DNA of 10,633 nt from the NCBI GenBank assembly GCA_030045215.1, contig JASIBJ010000215.1:1-10633 (forward strand), in the 5' to 3' direction. Below the pieces are notes generated by a model that searched no databases, was not told the origin of the DNA, and saw nothing but the letters and a program-made list of their open reading frames with translations. This stretch comes from Streptosporangiaceae bacterium (GTDB taxonomy: Bacteria; Actinomycetota; Actinomycetes; Streptosporangiales; Streptosporangiaceae). This document shows, piece by piece, positions 1 through 6,673 of this stretch; the first letter of the stretch is position 1, and the number at the start of each line of letters is the position of its first letter. The position numbers were made by a program, and so were the translations under genes.

Positions 1-286
1 GGCAGCTATTGCTCACGCTGCCGACCGCCCGGCGGGCACGCAATCGCGCTCACCCGGTGCTGGCAGCGTACTCTCCTGCTGACCCGTTGGCGGCACGTTC
101 GCGGTCCCTGATCGTAAAGATACGTGTTTTGTGTATATGTAATATACGTTCCGTGATTTAATCATGAACCGATAACCTATTATAGCTGGTTATAGCATGG
201 CTTCCTCGCCAACGAGATTTGCCATGATTTGGGTCGGGAGCGACCAGTGATCCTCGAAGAGAGCCGCGTGGCCGGGGCCTAGCGGC
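1..286. other. Left-end non-coding stretch with an AT-rich island
   Basis: I find no convincing gene here. Positions 1-115 are ordinary GC-rich sequence. Positions 116-199 are about 32% G+C by hand count, in a window that is otherwise close to 70%. The island contains an inverted repeat GTATAT-GTA-ATATAC (133-147), a TGATT-T-AATCA palindrome (154-164), an ATAACC...GGTTAT inverted repeat (172-193), a TTATAGC direct repeat with 10-base period (180-196), and a consensus TATAAT reading leftward (184-179). Such islands usually hold promoters and operators. Because the next gene on the right ends at 287, the likely target is a minus-strand gene beyond the left edge. Two tiny frames exist: minus 165 to about 13, about 50 codons, and plus 197-250, 17 codons. 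Neither has a good ribosome site. Confidence 0.5.
133..164. promoter_or_regulatory. Two adjacent small palindromes, possible operator sites
   Basis: GTATAT-N3-ATATAC spans 133-147 and TGATT-T-AATCA spans 154-164; both are perfect in their arms. Their centres (140 and 159) are 19 bases apart, close to two helical turns, as expected for cooperatively bound dimeric repressors. They lie beside a leftward TATAAT at 184-179. Function is inferred only; the regulator and target gene are unknown. Confidence 0.3.
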
Positions 287-706
287 CTACTGCCGCGTCT
301 GGACGAGCTCGGTCAAGACCCCGCCAACATCGGCCGGGTGCAGGAAGGCGATCGACGCGCCCATCGAGCCGTGCCGCGGCCGCTCGTCGATGAGCCGGAT
401 CCCGCTGGCGCCAATGGACGCCAGCGCGGCTGTGATGCTGGCTACGCCGTACCCGACGTGGTGTATGCCCTCGCCGCGCCGCTCAAGGAACCGCCCGACC
501 GGCGTGTCCGGCCCAGTCGGCTGGAGCAGCTGAACATAGGAAGCCCCGGTCGGCCCGTCGGCGACGTGCAGCATTGCCTCCCGCACGCCCTGTGCGTCGT
601 TGACCTCGATGCTCGCCACCGTAAGCCCGAAGGCTGACTCGTAGAACGCGACCGTCGCGTCCAGGTCGCGGCAGGCGATGCCGACATGATCAAGTCGGGT
701 AAGCAA
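287..706 (-). CDS. mce: Methylmalonyl-CoA epimerase
   Basis: This enzyme interconverts (R)- and (S)-methylmalonyl-CoA, linking propionyl-CoA carboxylation to the mutase or feeding polyketide synthases. It is a cytosolic VOC-superfamily metalloenzyme. The protein starts RLDHVGIAC and has the expected metal ligands: His7 (DHVGIA), Gln59 (YVQLLQP), a His in the GIHHVGYG motif at 82-83, and Glu133 (LTELVQ) near the C-terminus. At 139 residues it matches the family's usual length. I chose the TTG at 706 because AAGGTGG sits 5 bases upstream. A GTG at 715 is the alternative, and the same frame stays open to 859 inside the divergent thiolase gene, which is not credible coding. It is divergent from the thiolase gene with about 50 bases between starts. 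The epimerase call is firm; the exact start is not. Confidence 0.93.
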   Translation of the reverse strand: MLTRLDHVGIACRDLDATVAFYESAFGLTVASIEVNDAQGVREAMLHVADGPTGASYVQLLQPTGPDTPVGRFLERRGEGIHHVGYGVASITAALASIGASGIRLIDERPRHGSMGASIAFLHPADVGGVLTELVQTRQ

Positions 707-742
707 GGCTTCCACCTTTCCGGCGGCTGGTTTCCTGACGGG

Positions 743-748
743 TATCGT
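743..748 (+). promoter_or_regulatory. Putative -10 element of the thiolase gene (leaderless transcript)
   Basis: TATCGT fits the actinobacterial TAnnnT -10 pattern and ends 7 bases before the thiolase ATG at 756, so transcription would start at or next to the ATG. No Shine-Dalgarno sequence is visible between them. No good -35 hexamer is seen. Confidence 0.35.
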
Positions 749-755
749 TTCAGCT

Positions 756-1952
756 ATGCGTGAGGCAGTAATTGTTGGCGGGGCGCGAACGCCCGTCGGT
801 CGTCTGCTCGGCTCACTGAGCGGGCTCAGCGGCGCACAACTTGGCGCCATCGCGATCAAGGCGGCGCTGGAACGCGCAGGCGTAACCGGCGACCAGGTGG
901 ACTACGTCATCATGGGCCAGGTGCTGCAGGCCGGCGAGGGCCAGATCCCGGCCCGCCAGGCCGCGGTGGCCGCGGGCATCCCGATGAGCGTCCCGGCCCT
1001 CGGCATCAACAAGGTTTGCCTCTCGGGCCTGGACGCGATCGCGCTCGCCGCCCAGCTCATCCGGGCCGGCGAGTTCGACATCGTCGTCGCGGGCGGTATG
1101 GAGTCGATGTCCCAGGCTCCGCATCTGCTGGTGGGCTCGCGGCGCGGGTTTAAGTACGGCAACACCGAGCTGGTCGACTCGATGGCACATGACGGCCTGA
1201 CCGATGCGTTCGACCAGGTGTCCATGGGCGAGTCGACGGAGCGGCACAACGGCAGGCTCGGCATCTCCCGGCAGGAACAGGACGAGTTCTCTGCCCGATC
1301 GCATCAGCTGGCCGCCGCCGCGATCAAGAACGGCGTGCTGGCTCAGGAGATCACCCCGGTCAGCATCCCGCAGCGGCGCGGCGAGCCGCTCGTGGTCGAC
1401 ACCGATGAGGGGGTCAGGGCAGACACGACCGTAGAGTCGCTGGCCAACCTCAAGCCGGCGTTCGCCGCGGACGGCACGATCACCGCCGGCTCCGCCTCCC
1501 AGATCAGCGACGGTGCCTGCGCGGTCGTGGTCATGTCCGCGGAAGCGGCCGCGGCCGCGGGCGCCACGATCCTCGCCGAGGTCGGGGCGCACGGCGTGGT
1601 GGCAGGCCCGGACAACTCGCTGCAATCCCAGCCGTCGAACGCGATCAAGCGTGCGCTCGCGAAGGCGGGCCTCGCCGTCACCGACCTGGACCTGGTTGAG
1701 ATCAATGAGGCGTTTGCCGCGGTAGCGATCCAGTCGATGCGTGACCTGGGCATCGACCGCGACAAGGTGAATGTCGACGGCGGTGCCATTGCCATCGGCC
1801 ACCCGCTCGGGGCCTCAGGCGCCCGGATCGCCCTGCACCTCATCTACGAGCTCGGCAGGCGCGGTGGCGGCCTCGGCGCGGCCGCCCTGTGCGGTGGCGG
1901 CGGCCAGGGAGATGCCCTGCTGTTCCGGGTGCCCGCACCTGCCAGCAGCTGA
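756..1952 (+). CDS. atoB: Acetyl-CoA C-acetyltransferase (acetoacetyl-CoA thiolase)
   Basis: A type II thiolase that condenses two acetyl-CoA to acetoacetyl-CoA, or cleaves it in the reverse direction, in the cytosol. All family landmarks are present: nucleophilic Cys88 in NKVCLSG, the NEAF motif at 317-320, His349 in GHPLGASG, and the general-acid Cys379 in CGGGGQGDA. The 398-residue length is normal for degradative and biosynthetic thiolases. The start is the ATG at 756, since [15 protein letters not shown] is the canonical N-terminus. No Shine-Dalgarno is evident and a TATCGT lies 7 bases upstream, so the mRNA may be leaderless. meaB follows 8 bases after the stop, suggesting co-transcription. 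Beside icmA and epimerase it probably feeds a C4-acyl-CoA route toward methylmalonyl-CoA. The exact chain-length preference cannot be read from sequence. Confidence 0.95.
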   Translation: MREAVIVGGARTPVGRLLGSLSGLSGAQLGAIAIKAALERAGVTGDQVDYVIMGQVLQAGEGQIPARQAAVAAGIPMSVPALGINKVCLSGLDAIALAAQLIRAGEFDIVVAGGMESMSQAPHLLVGSRRGFKYGNTELVDSMAHDGLTDAFDQVSMGESTERHNGRLGISRQEQDEFSARSHQLAAAAIKNGVLAQEITPVSIPQRRGEPLVVDTDEGVRADTTVESLANLKPAFAADGTITAGSASQISDGACAVVVMSAEAAAAAGATILAEVGAHGVVAGPDNSLQSQPSNAIKRALAKAGLAVTDLDLVEINEAFAAVAIQSMRDLGIDRDKVNVDGGAIAIGHPLGASGARIALHLIYELGRRGGGLGAAALCGGGGQGDALLFRVPAPASS

Positions 1953-1960
1953 GCCTGGCC

Positions 1961-2956
1961 ATGCCTGAGCCAGCTCACGGCGGGCCCGGCCGGCACGTGA
2001 GCCTGCGCCGCCGTGCGGCCGATCCCGAGGCGCTGATCTCGGCCGCCAGGGCGGGTGACCCGAGGGCGCTCGGCCGGCTCGTCTCGCTCGTCGAGAATGC
2101 CGCCCCCGACCTGCGCGTCGTGATGAAGGTCATCGCCCCGCTGACCGGCAACGCGAACGTGATCGGGCTCACCGGCTCGCCAGGGGTGGGTAAGTCGACC
2201 GTGACGACCGCGATGGTGCACAGCTTCCGGGACTCCGGCTTCCGGGTCGGCGTGCTCGCGGTCGATCCGTCCTCGCCCTTCAGCGGCGGCGCGCTGCTCG
2301 GCGACCGGGTTCGGATGCAAGACCATGCGACCGACGACCAGGTATTCATCAGGTCGATGGCCAGCCGCGGGCATCTCGGCGGACTGGCCTGGGCAACGCC
2401 GCAGGCGCTGCGCATCCTGGACGCCGCGGGCTTTGACGTCGTGCTGATCGAGACCGTCGGTGTGGGCCAAGCCGAAGTCGAGGTAGCGTCCCTGGCCGAC
2501 ACCGTGCTTGTGGTGGTCGCGCCGGGATTCGGCGACTCGATCCAGGCCGCCAAGGCCGGGATCCTCGAGATCGCCGACATCTTCGTGGTGAACAAGAGCG
2601 ACCGGCCGGGGGCGCAGGAGGTCGTGCGGGACCTGCGGACGATGCTCGCGCTGGCGGACTACAGCGAGGGCCGCTGGAAGCCGCCGATCGTCAGCACTGC
2701 CGCCGCGACCGGCGACGGGATCGGCGATCTGATGACCGCGGTCGCCCGGCACGGCGCGTGGCTTGATGAGTCGGGCGAGGGGGTCAGGCGGCGCTGCGGC
2801 CGCGCGCGGGCCGAGATCTCCGCGATTGCCCTGACCGAGCTCGAGCAGCGCATGGGCGGGATGCCAGGGCAGTCCAGGCTGGACGAGCTGGCAGGCCGGG
2901 TTGCTCGCGGTGAATTGGACCCGTACGCAGCCGCCGACGAGCTGATCTCGGGCTAG
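1961..2956 (+). CDS. meaB: MeaB-type P-loop GTPase, chaperone of a B12-dependent acyl-CoA mutase
   Basis: MeaB/ArgK-family GTPases gate cofactor loading and protect adenosylcobalamin mutases from inactivation. With the ATG at 1961 the protein has 331 residues. It shows Walker A GSPGVGKST (72-80), a VDPSSPFSGGALLGDR segment (from about 101) typical of MeaB, the switch motif ETVGVGQAE (164-172) and the base-recognition motif NKSD (211-214). A C-terminal helical tail (about 285-331) fits the dimerisation arm. The start is uncertain: ATG 1961 is 8 bases after the thiolase stop, GTG 1997 would give a more family-typical N-terminus, and neither has a strong ribosome site, so translation may be coupled to the thiolase. 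The stop overlaps that of the convergent downstream gene. The likely client is the IcmA mutase further right, or a methylmalonyl-CoA mutase elsewhere. Confidence 0.95.
   Translation: MPEPAHGGPGRHVSLRRRAADPEALISAARAGDPRALGRLVSLVENAAPDLRVVMKVIAPLTGNANVIGLTGSPGVGKSTVTTAMVHSFRDSGFRVGVLAVDPSSPFSGGALLGDRVRMQDHATDDQVFIRSMASRGHLGGLAWATPQALRILDAAGFDVVLIETVGVGQAEVEVASLADTVLVVVAPGFGDSIQAAKAGILEIADIFVVNKSDRPGAQEVVRDLRTMLALADYSEGRWKPPIVSTAAATGDGIGDLMTAVARHGAWLDESGEGVRRRCGRARAEISAIALTELEQRMGGMPGQSRLDELAGRVARGELDPYAAADELISG
2953..2956. other. Single CTAG shared by two convergent stop codons
   Basis: The palindrome CTAG supplies TAG to the plus-strand meaB frame (2954-2956) and, on the other strand, TAG to the minus-strand membrane-protein frame (2955-2953). 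The genes therefore overlap tail to tail by 4 bases, with no room for a terminator between them. Confidence 0.9.
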
Positions 2957-3849
2957 GGTCCGGCAGGCCGGCGGTCAGCGGGCGAGTGCTCGTCTGCGGG
3001 CGCGGGCTGGTCCGGCGAGTCAGCCGCGCTGCCGCTGCGGTCCGGCCGGGGCCCGGCGCCGTCCAGCTCAGCGTTCGGGGCCGGCCGCCCAGGGGCGCGG
3101 GAAGCGGCCACGACGGCCTCCTGCATCACAGACTCCGCGCGCAGCCGCGCGTCATAGGCACGCCTGCCGCCGCGGATACCGAACAGCCGCTTGTTGATCG
3201 CGAGGTACAGCACCAGCGCGAGGTTGACGGCCAGCAGCACGAGCGCCAGCCAGCTCACCTTCCGCGTCAGGTCATAGACCTCCAGCGGCAGACCGAGGGA
3301 TGTGGCCACAAACGCGAAGTACTCGCCCCAGCGTCGTCCCTGCCACAGTCCGACACCCTCGACCACCTCGATCGCCGCGTAGGCGGTCGCGCCGATCGCC
3401 AGGAGCGTGATGGTGTGACTGCTCAGCGTCAGCGCGTGCCGCAGCCCGACCAGCCCTGAACGGTTCACATTGAAGCCGAGCTCCCTGAACATGTCCCTCA
3501 GCACTGGGAGCTCGCGATTGAAGGCCCGCTCGATCGAGCGCTGCGAGCCCCTGAACCGCCACAGCAGGTAGCTGGCCGCGGAGAAGATCAGAACGCGGAC
3601 AAACCGCTCGATCGCGAAGAGCCGGAGGATCAGCCTGCTGCGGATCTCAGTCCCGCGGCGCACCACCGGCGCCTGCGCGGCGGGCCCGCTGGCATCGGGC
3701 GGCCCGGCCACGAACGCGCCGCAGCGCAGGCAGCGCCATGCCTCTCCAGCCGCCACCGCGGCGGACAACTGAGCCCGCAACTCAGGCTCGTCGGGAGCGT
3801 AGGTCGTGTGACCGTAGCGCCCGCATCCCAGCGTGCTCCAGTCCACCAC
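2953..3849 (-). CDS. Zinc-ribbon-like, DUF2127-type integral membrane protein
   Basis: This 298-residue protein has three parts. The N-terminus carries Cys9, His14 and a Cys40-x2-Cys43 pair, arranged like a small zinc ribbon. Residues 72-220 form about four hydrophobic segments (near 72-96, 139-165, 175-190, 198-220), with a charged loop at 97-135. The YAAIEVVEGVGLWQGRRWGEY stretch and the following segment resemble the DUF2127 family of predicted membrane proteins; I make that assignment from memory of the family pattern. The C-terminus (about 245-298) is rich in Pro, Ala, Asp and Gly and probably disordered. The start is one of two tandem GTG codons (3849 or 3846), with only a weak ribosome site. 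It lies 59 bases downstream of the degenerate ABC-like gene on the same strand, so the two may be co-transcribed. The biochemical function is unknown. Confidence 0.75.
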   Translation of the reverse strand: MVDWSTLGCGRYGHTTYAPDEPELRAQLSAAVAAGEAWRCLRCGAFVAGPPDASGPAAQAPVVRRGTEIRSRLILRLFAIERFVRVLIFSAASYLLWRFRGSQRSIERAFNRELPVLRDMFRELGFNVNRSGLVGLRHALTLSSHTITLLAIGATAYAAIEVVEGVGLWQGRRWGEYFAFVATSLGLPLEVYDLTRKVSWLALVLLAVNLALVLYLAINKRLFGIRGGRRAYDARLRAESVMQEAVVAASRAPGRPAPNAELDGAGPRPDRSGSAADSPDQPAPADEHSPADRRPAGP

Positions 3850-3908
3850 TGCAGCCTATGCAGACACCGCGCCAGTCTCCTGACCCGGCGGGACCACCGA
3901 CCCCGCGG

Positions 3909-4598
3909 TCAGGCGCTGACCAGGACGCCGTCGGACAGCACCATGAGCTCACCGCAGGCCAGCGCCAGGGCCCTGCCGTCCCGGCCGGTGACCAGGATGC
4001 CGCTATCGCGACCGAGGTCGCTGATGACCTCGGCTAATGCGGTCGCGTCCCGCAGCGATAGCCCGTCCAGGATGCCGTCAGCCAGCAGCAAATCGGGCTG
4101 GTGGACGGCGGCGGCCGCCAGCCGGGCCCGGCGGCCGACAGCGTCGGGAGCCAGCCGGACTGGTACCTCCGCCCACGGGCTCAGCGCTAGCCGGTCCAGG
4201 ATCGCGGCGGCGAGCACCTCGCGGTCGCTGCTTCCGGGTCCGGCCAGCCGGGCCGCATGCTCGACGAGCCCGCGTACCCGGATTCCCGGCAGCAGGCGGG
4301 AATTGCGGCGGGCGATCCCGACCCGGCTGCGGACCGCGCGCCGACCGCGGGCCGTGGCCAGATCGAAGCCGAGCACGCGCAGTTCGCCGTAGGCCAGTCT
4401 CGACGCGCCGGCCAGGACATCGACGAGGGCGGAGCCGGCCGCAGGCTGGGCTGTCATGATGCCAAGGGCGGATTTTCCTGGCATAGGCGGACCGATCCGG
4501 AAGCTCGCGGTCCGCACCGCCCAGCGTCCGCCGCGCCGGATGCCGATCCCGGCGGCGAGCACGGGATCTGCGGCCACGACTGCATGGGCCGACCGCAC
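3909..4598 (-). CDS. Degenerate ABC-ATPase-like protein lacking catalytic motifs
   Basis: The 229-residue product aligns along its whole length to an ABC transporter nucleotide-binding domain, from an N-terminal RRGGRWAVRTASFRI strand to a C-terminal LMVLSDGVLVSA strand, but the ATP-handling motifs are gone. The Walker A position reads TAQPAAGSA (about 49-57) with no lysine. The signature position reads LAPDAVG instead of LSGG. The Walker B region is LLLADG (about 170-175), keeping the Asp but with Gly in place of the catalytic Glu. The D-loop is GLS and the His-switch is TGRD. The frame is intact, so it is probably a working non-hydrolysing protein rather than a decayed gene. GTG 4598 is chosen because GGGGG sits 6 bases upstream and a promoter lies at 4641-4670; the frame is open to 4790 but the extra residues do not match the fold. 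It is followed by the DUF2127-type membrane protein. Confidence 0.72.
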   Translation of the reverse strand: MRSAHAVVAADPVLAAGIGIRRGGRWAVRTASFRIGPPMPGKSALGIMTAQPAAGSALVDVLAGASRLAYGELRVLGFDLATARGRRAVRSRVGIARRNSRLLPGIRVRGLVEHAARLAGPGSSDREVLAAAILDRLALSPWAEVPVRLAPDAVGRRARLAAAAVHQPDLLLADGILDGLSLRDATALAEVISDLGRDSGILVTGRDGRALALACGELMVLSDGVLVSA

Positions 4599-4640
4599 GG
4601 ATTGCCCCCGAATTTGCTCATGAGACGTTCCCCAGCAGGC

Positions 4641-4670
4641 AATGTAACTTTCTGTAATTGACCATGTCCA
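4641..4670 (-). promoter_or_regulatory. Promoter of the ABC-like / membrane protein genes
   Basis: Reading leftward, TGGACA (4670-4665; 5 of 6 matches to TTGACA) and TACATT (4646-4641; matches TAnnnT) are separated by 18 bases. Transcription would begin near 4634, about 36 bases before the GTG at 4598, leaving room for the GGGGG ribosome site. The segment is locally AT-rich. CAAT (4640-4643) and ATTG (4657-4660) form an imperfect inverted repeat over the -10, which could bind the divergent MarR regulator. Confidence 0.5.
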
Positions 4671-4744
4671 CGTACGCGCCGGCTGCTCCGGCTGGTATTG
4701 CACGGGCGGTGACCGAATGCCGACAAGCCGGACCGCGATAGCTT

Positions 4745-5260
4745 GTGCAGGTGCGCAAACCCCTGGACCTGCCCTTCGACCCCATAGCACGGGCTGCGCA
4801 GACGTGGGAGAGCCGGTTCGGGGCGTCCAAGGCGATGGCGGCGGTGACCACGATCATGCGCGTCCAGCAGATCCTGCTGGCCGAGCTCGACGCCCTGCTC
4901 CGGCCGCACGGGCTCACGTTCGCCCGGTACGAGGCGCTGGTCCTGCTGAGTTTCAGCCGGGACGGCGCACTGCCGATGAGCCTGATCGGCCAGCGGCTGA
5001 TGGTGCACCCGACGAGCGTGACAAACATCATCGACCGGCTGGAGCGCCAGCAGCTTGTGGTGCGCAAGCCCAACCCGCGCGACGGCCGTGGCACGCTGGC
5101 CGAGATCACGCCGGCGGGCAGGGACGTGATACAGCGCGCGACGGCCGACCTCATGAGCGCGGAGTTCGGCATGACCGGCTACGGGGACGATCAACTCGAG
5201 GAGCTATTCGACCTGCTCCGCGGGCTGCGTGTGGCAGCGGGCGACTTCAAGTCGGACTAA
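4745..5260 (+). CDS. MarR-family winged-helix transcriptional regulator
   Basis: A 171-residue DNA-binding regulator. Helices around 30-70 (MRVQQILLAELDALLRPHGL, then FARYEALVLLSF) form the dimer and first DNA-binding helices. The recognition helix is about 88-105 (HPTSVTNIIDRLERQQLV), and the wing at 107-125 contains the hallmark PRDGRGTLAEITPAG. Length is typical of MarR proteins. The start is uncertain: GTG 4745 and GTG 4751 are both plausible and neither has a clear Shine-Dalgarno. It is divergent from the ABC-like gene and convergent with the propeller-protein gene, 15 bases away. MarR repressors commonly bind acyl-CoA or aromatic ligands and control nearby genes. The palindrome in front of icmA (7432-7449) is one possible target, but that link is inference. 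Confidence 0.9.
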   Translation: MQVRKPLDLPFDPIARAAQTWESRFGASKAMAAVTTIMRVQQILLAELDALLRPHGLTFARYEALVLLSFSRDGALPMSLIGQRLMVHPTSVTNIIDRLERQQLVVRKPNPRDGRGTLAEITPAGRDVIQRATADLMSAEFGMTGYGDDQLEELFDLLRGLRVAAGDFKSD

Positions 5261-5275
5261 GGCCCGTTCCCGCCC

Positions 5276-6673
5276 TTAACTAGCTATCCGGGACGGCTTC
5301 CACGTCTGGCCGCCGTCGGTAGTGACGAACACCTCGCCCAGTTGCGCGTCGGTCGGCACGGCCACGCCAAAGCTGGGGGTCGTCATGCCGATGTAGCTGA
5401 AGCCATCCGGCGCGGCAGCGGTCAGTCCGGCGGCGTGCCAGGTCGCGCCGTCACTGTTCGAGTAATAGATCCCGCCGGTGGTGGCCAGCACGATGATGTC
5501 AGGAGTGGACGCCGTGAGAGCGGTGGCAGTCCCGCTGACGTGCACCTTCCCGACCCTCGACCAGGTCGTGGCGGTATGGGAGACGTAGATGGTGGAGGTG
5601 GCGCCGCTGTCGCAGGCGAGCACGAGCGACGGCCCCGAGGCGAGCTGCGCGCTGGCAGGCTGGCCGCTGGCCTGGGCCGCACCGGGGAGGCAGGGCGCAA
5701 CACCGGCTTCCTTCCAGGCCCCGCCGGTCACCGGCCCGGTCAGCACCGCGCCCGACGGCGTGAGCAGGTACCCGGTGCTCCCGCCGGACATCACCAGCGT
5801 CGCCGCCGACGGAGCTGACGACGTCATGGTCGCGAACCCGGGGGGCACGCTGACCGGACGCCAGGTGGTGCTGCCGGCCACCGAGGTGTACAGCGAGAAG
5901 CTCGTGCAGGTCGTCGCGTAGTCCTGGCCGGTACCCGAGCAGCTGGCGAAGATCGCGAATGCCTGGCCGCCGACCGTCTCCAGGTCGGTCACCTTCATGC
6001 CGTACGTGTCTTCCGACGTCCACGGCCAGCCGCCCTTGCTGGTGTCCCAGAGCCCGGGGCCGAAGGCCCAGCCGTCTTTGAGGTTGCTGAACCTGAGCTG
6101 GCTCACGCCGTCCGGCCCGCTAGCGCCAGGGGTCTCGGGCGCGCTCACGCCATACCAGGTCGACCCGTAGCTCGACGTCCCGGCCAGTGACGTGCAGTCA
6201 CTCGTCGCGCACCGATTAGCCGCGTCGCCGGCCTGGCCGATGACGGCGCCGACCTCGCCGCCGGTGCCGGTGCCGACGAAGGTGATCGACGTGGGCCGGA
6301 AGTCGGCGGGCACCAGATATCCGGACGAGGTCACCGAGAGATAGCTGTGCGTGGTGGCGGGGATCGGGGTCGAGCTTACGGACCGCAACCCAAGGCTTGG
6401 GCTGGCGCCGCCCGGCACCGCGGAGGAATGCGTCTGGCTGGCGCCTGCCATCGGGGTCTGTGTGCCGGAGTGGTGGTCCAGGCTCGCCATCAGTGGCGGC
6501 ACGGCGGCGGCTGCGCCGATGATGACGGCGCAGCCGACCGCCGCTATGACGGCCTGGGTTGTCTTGCGCCGCCTCGCCGTGTGCCGGATCCGGTCCAGTG
6601 TTCCTGGCGGCGGCAGTAGCGGGGTCACCTCCCGCTCCAGCCAGGTGTCTATATCGTCGCGGCCGTTACTCAC
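5276..6673 (-). CDS. Single-pass membrane protein with Asp-box (BNR-like) extracytoplasmic region, encoded with an ECF sigma factor
   Basis: The 465-residue protein has a short cytoplasmic N-terminus (1-40, DDIDTWLEREVTPLLPPPGTL), one membrane segment (about 41-64), a Ser/Thr/Pro-rich stalk (65-115) and a large outer region. That region carries sialidase-like Asp-boxes: NSDGATWH (407-413) and TTDGGQTWKP (451-460), plus degenerate copies such as TATTWSRV (367-374) and a DGWAFG motif (200-205). This suggests a beta-propeller. Cys155/160, 245/256 and 328/354 could form disulfides. Its GTG start (6673) overlaps the sigma gene stop by 8 bases, which implies translational coupling. By position and topology it is probably the anti-sigma or sensor partner, although the usual zinc-binding HxxxCxxC anti-sigma motif is absent. 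No sialidase catalytic residues were identified, so enzyme activity should not be assumed. Confidence 0.75.
   Translation of the reverse strand: MSNGRDDIDTWLEREVTPLLPPPGTLDRIRHTARRRKTTQAVIAAVGCAVIIGAAAAVPPLMASLDHHSGTQTPMAGASQTHSSAVPGGASPSLGLRSVSSTPIPATTHSYLSVTSSGYLVPADFRPTSITFVGTGTGGEVGAVIGQAGDAANRCATSDCTSLAGTSSYGSTWYGVSAPETPGASGPDGVSQLRFSNLKDGWAFGPGLWDTSKGGWPWTSEDTYGMKVTDLETVGGQAFAIFASCSGTGQDYATTCTSFSLYTSVAGSTTWRPVSVPPGFATMTSSAPSAATLVMSGGSTGYLLTPSGAVLTGPVTGGAWKEAGVAPCLPGAAQASGQPASAQLASGPSLVLACDSGATSTIYVSHTATTWSRVGKVHVSGTATALTASTPDIIVLATTGGIYYSNSDGATWHAAGLTAAAPDGFSYIGMTTPSFGVAVPTDAQLGEVFVTTDGGQTWKPSRIAS

Noticed and set aside
13..165. A roughly 50-codon minus-strand frame starting in the AT-rich island
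   Set aside because: There is no ribosome-binding site, its start falls only a few bases from the predicted transcription start, and its composition changes abruptly from AT-rich to GC-rich; not supportable as a gene.
707..859. N-terminal extension of the epimerase frame into the thiolase gene
   Set aside because: The extra 51 residues overlap conserved thiolase coding sequence and do not match the epimerase family, which begins near LDHVGIA.
1549..1568. GC-rich GCGGCCGC run in the thiolase gene
   Set aside because: It simply encodes an alanine-rich helix in a high-GC gene and is not a regulatory repeat.
813..1802. A 329-codon minus-strand frame opposite the thiolase gene
   Set aside because: It is wholly antisense to a complete thiolase with all three signatures and has no recognisable domain.
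1844..2752. A 302-codon minus-strand frame opposite meaB and the thiolase end
   Set aside because: It overlaps the MeaB coding region, whose motifs are unambiguous; the antisense translation is low-complexity and unrecognisable.
4599..4790. N-terminal extension of the ABC-like protein
   Set aside because: It would overlap the divergent MarR start and cross a good promoter; the residues do not fit the ABC fold.
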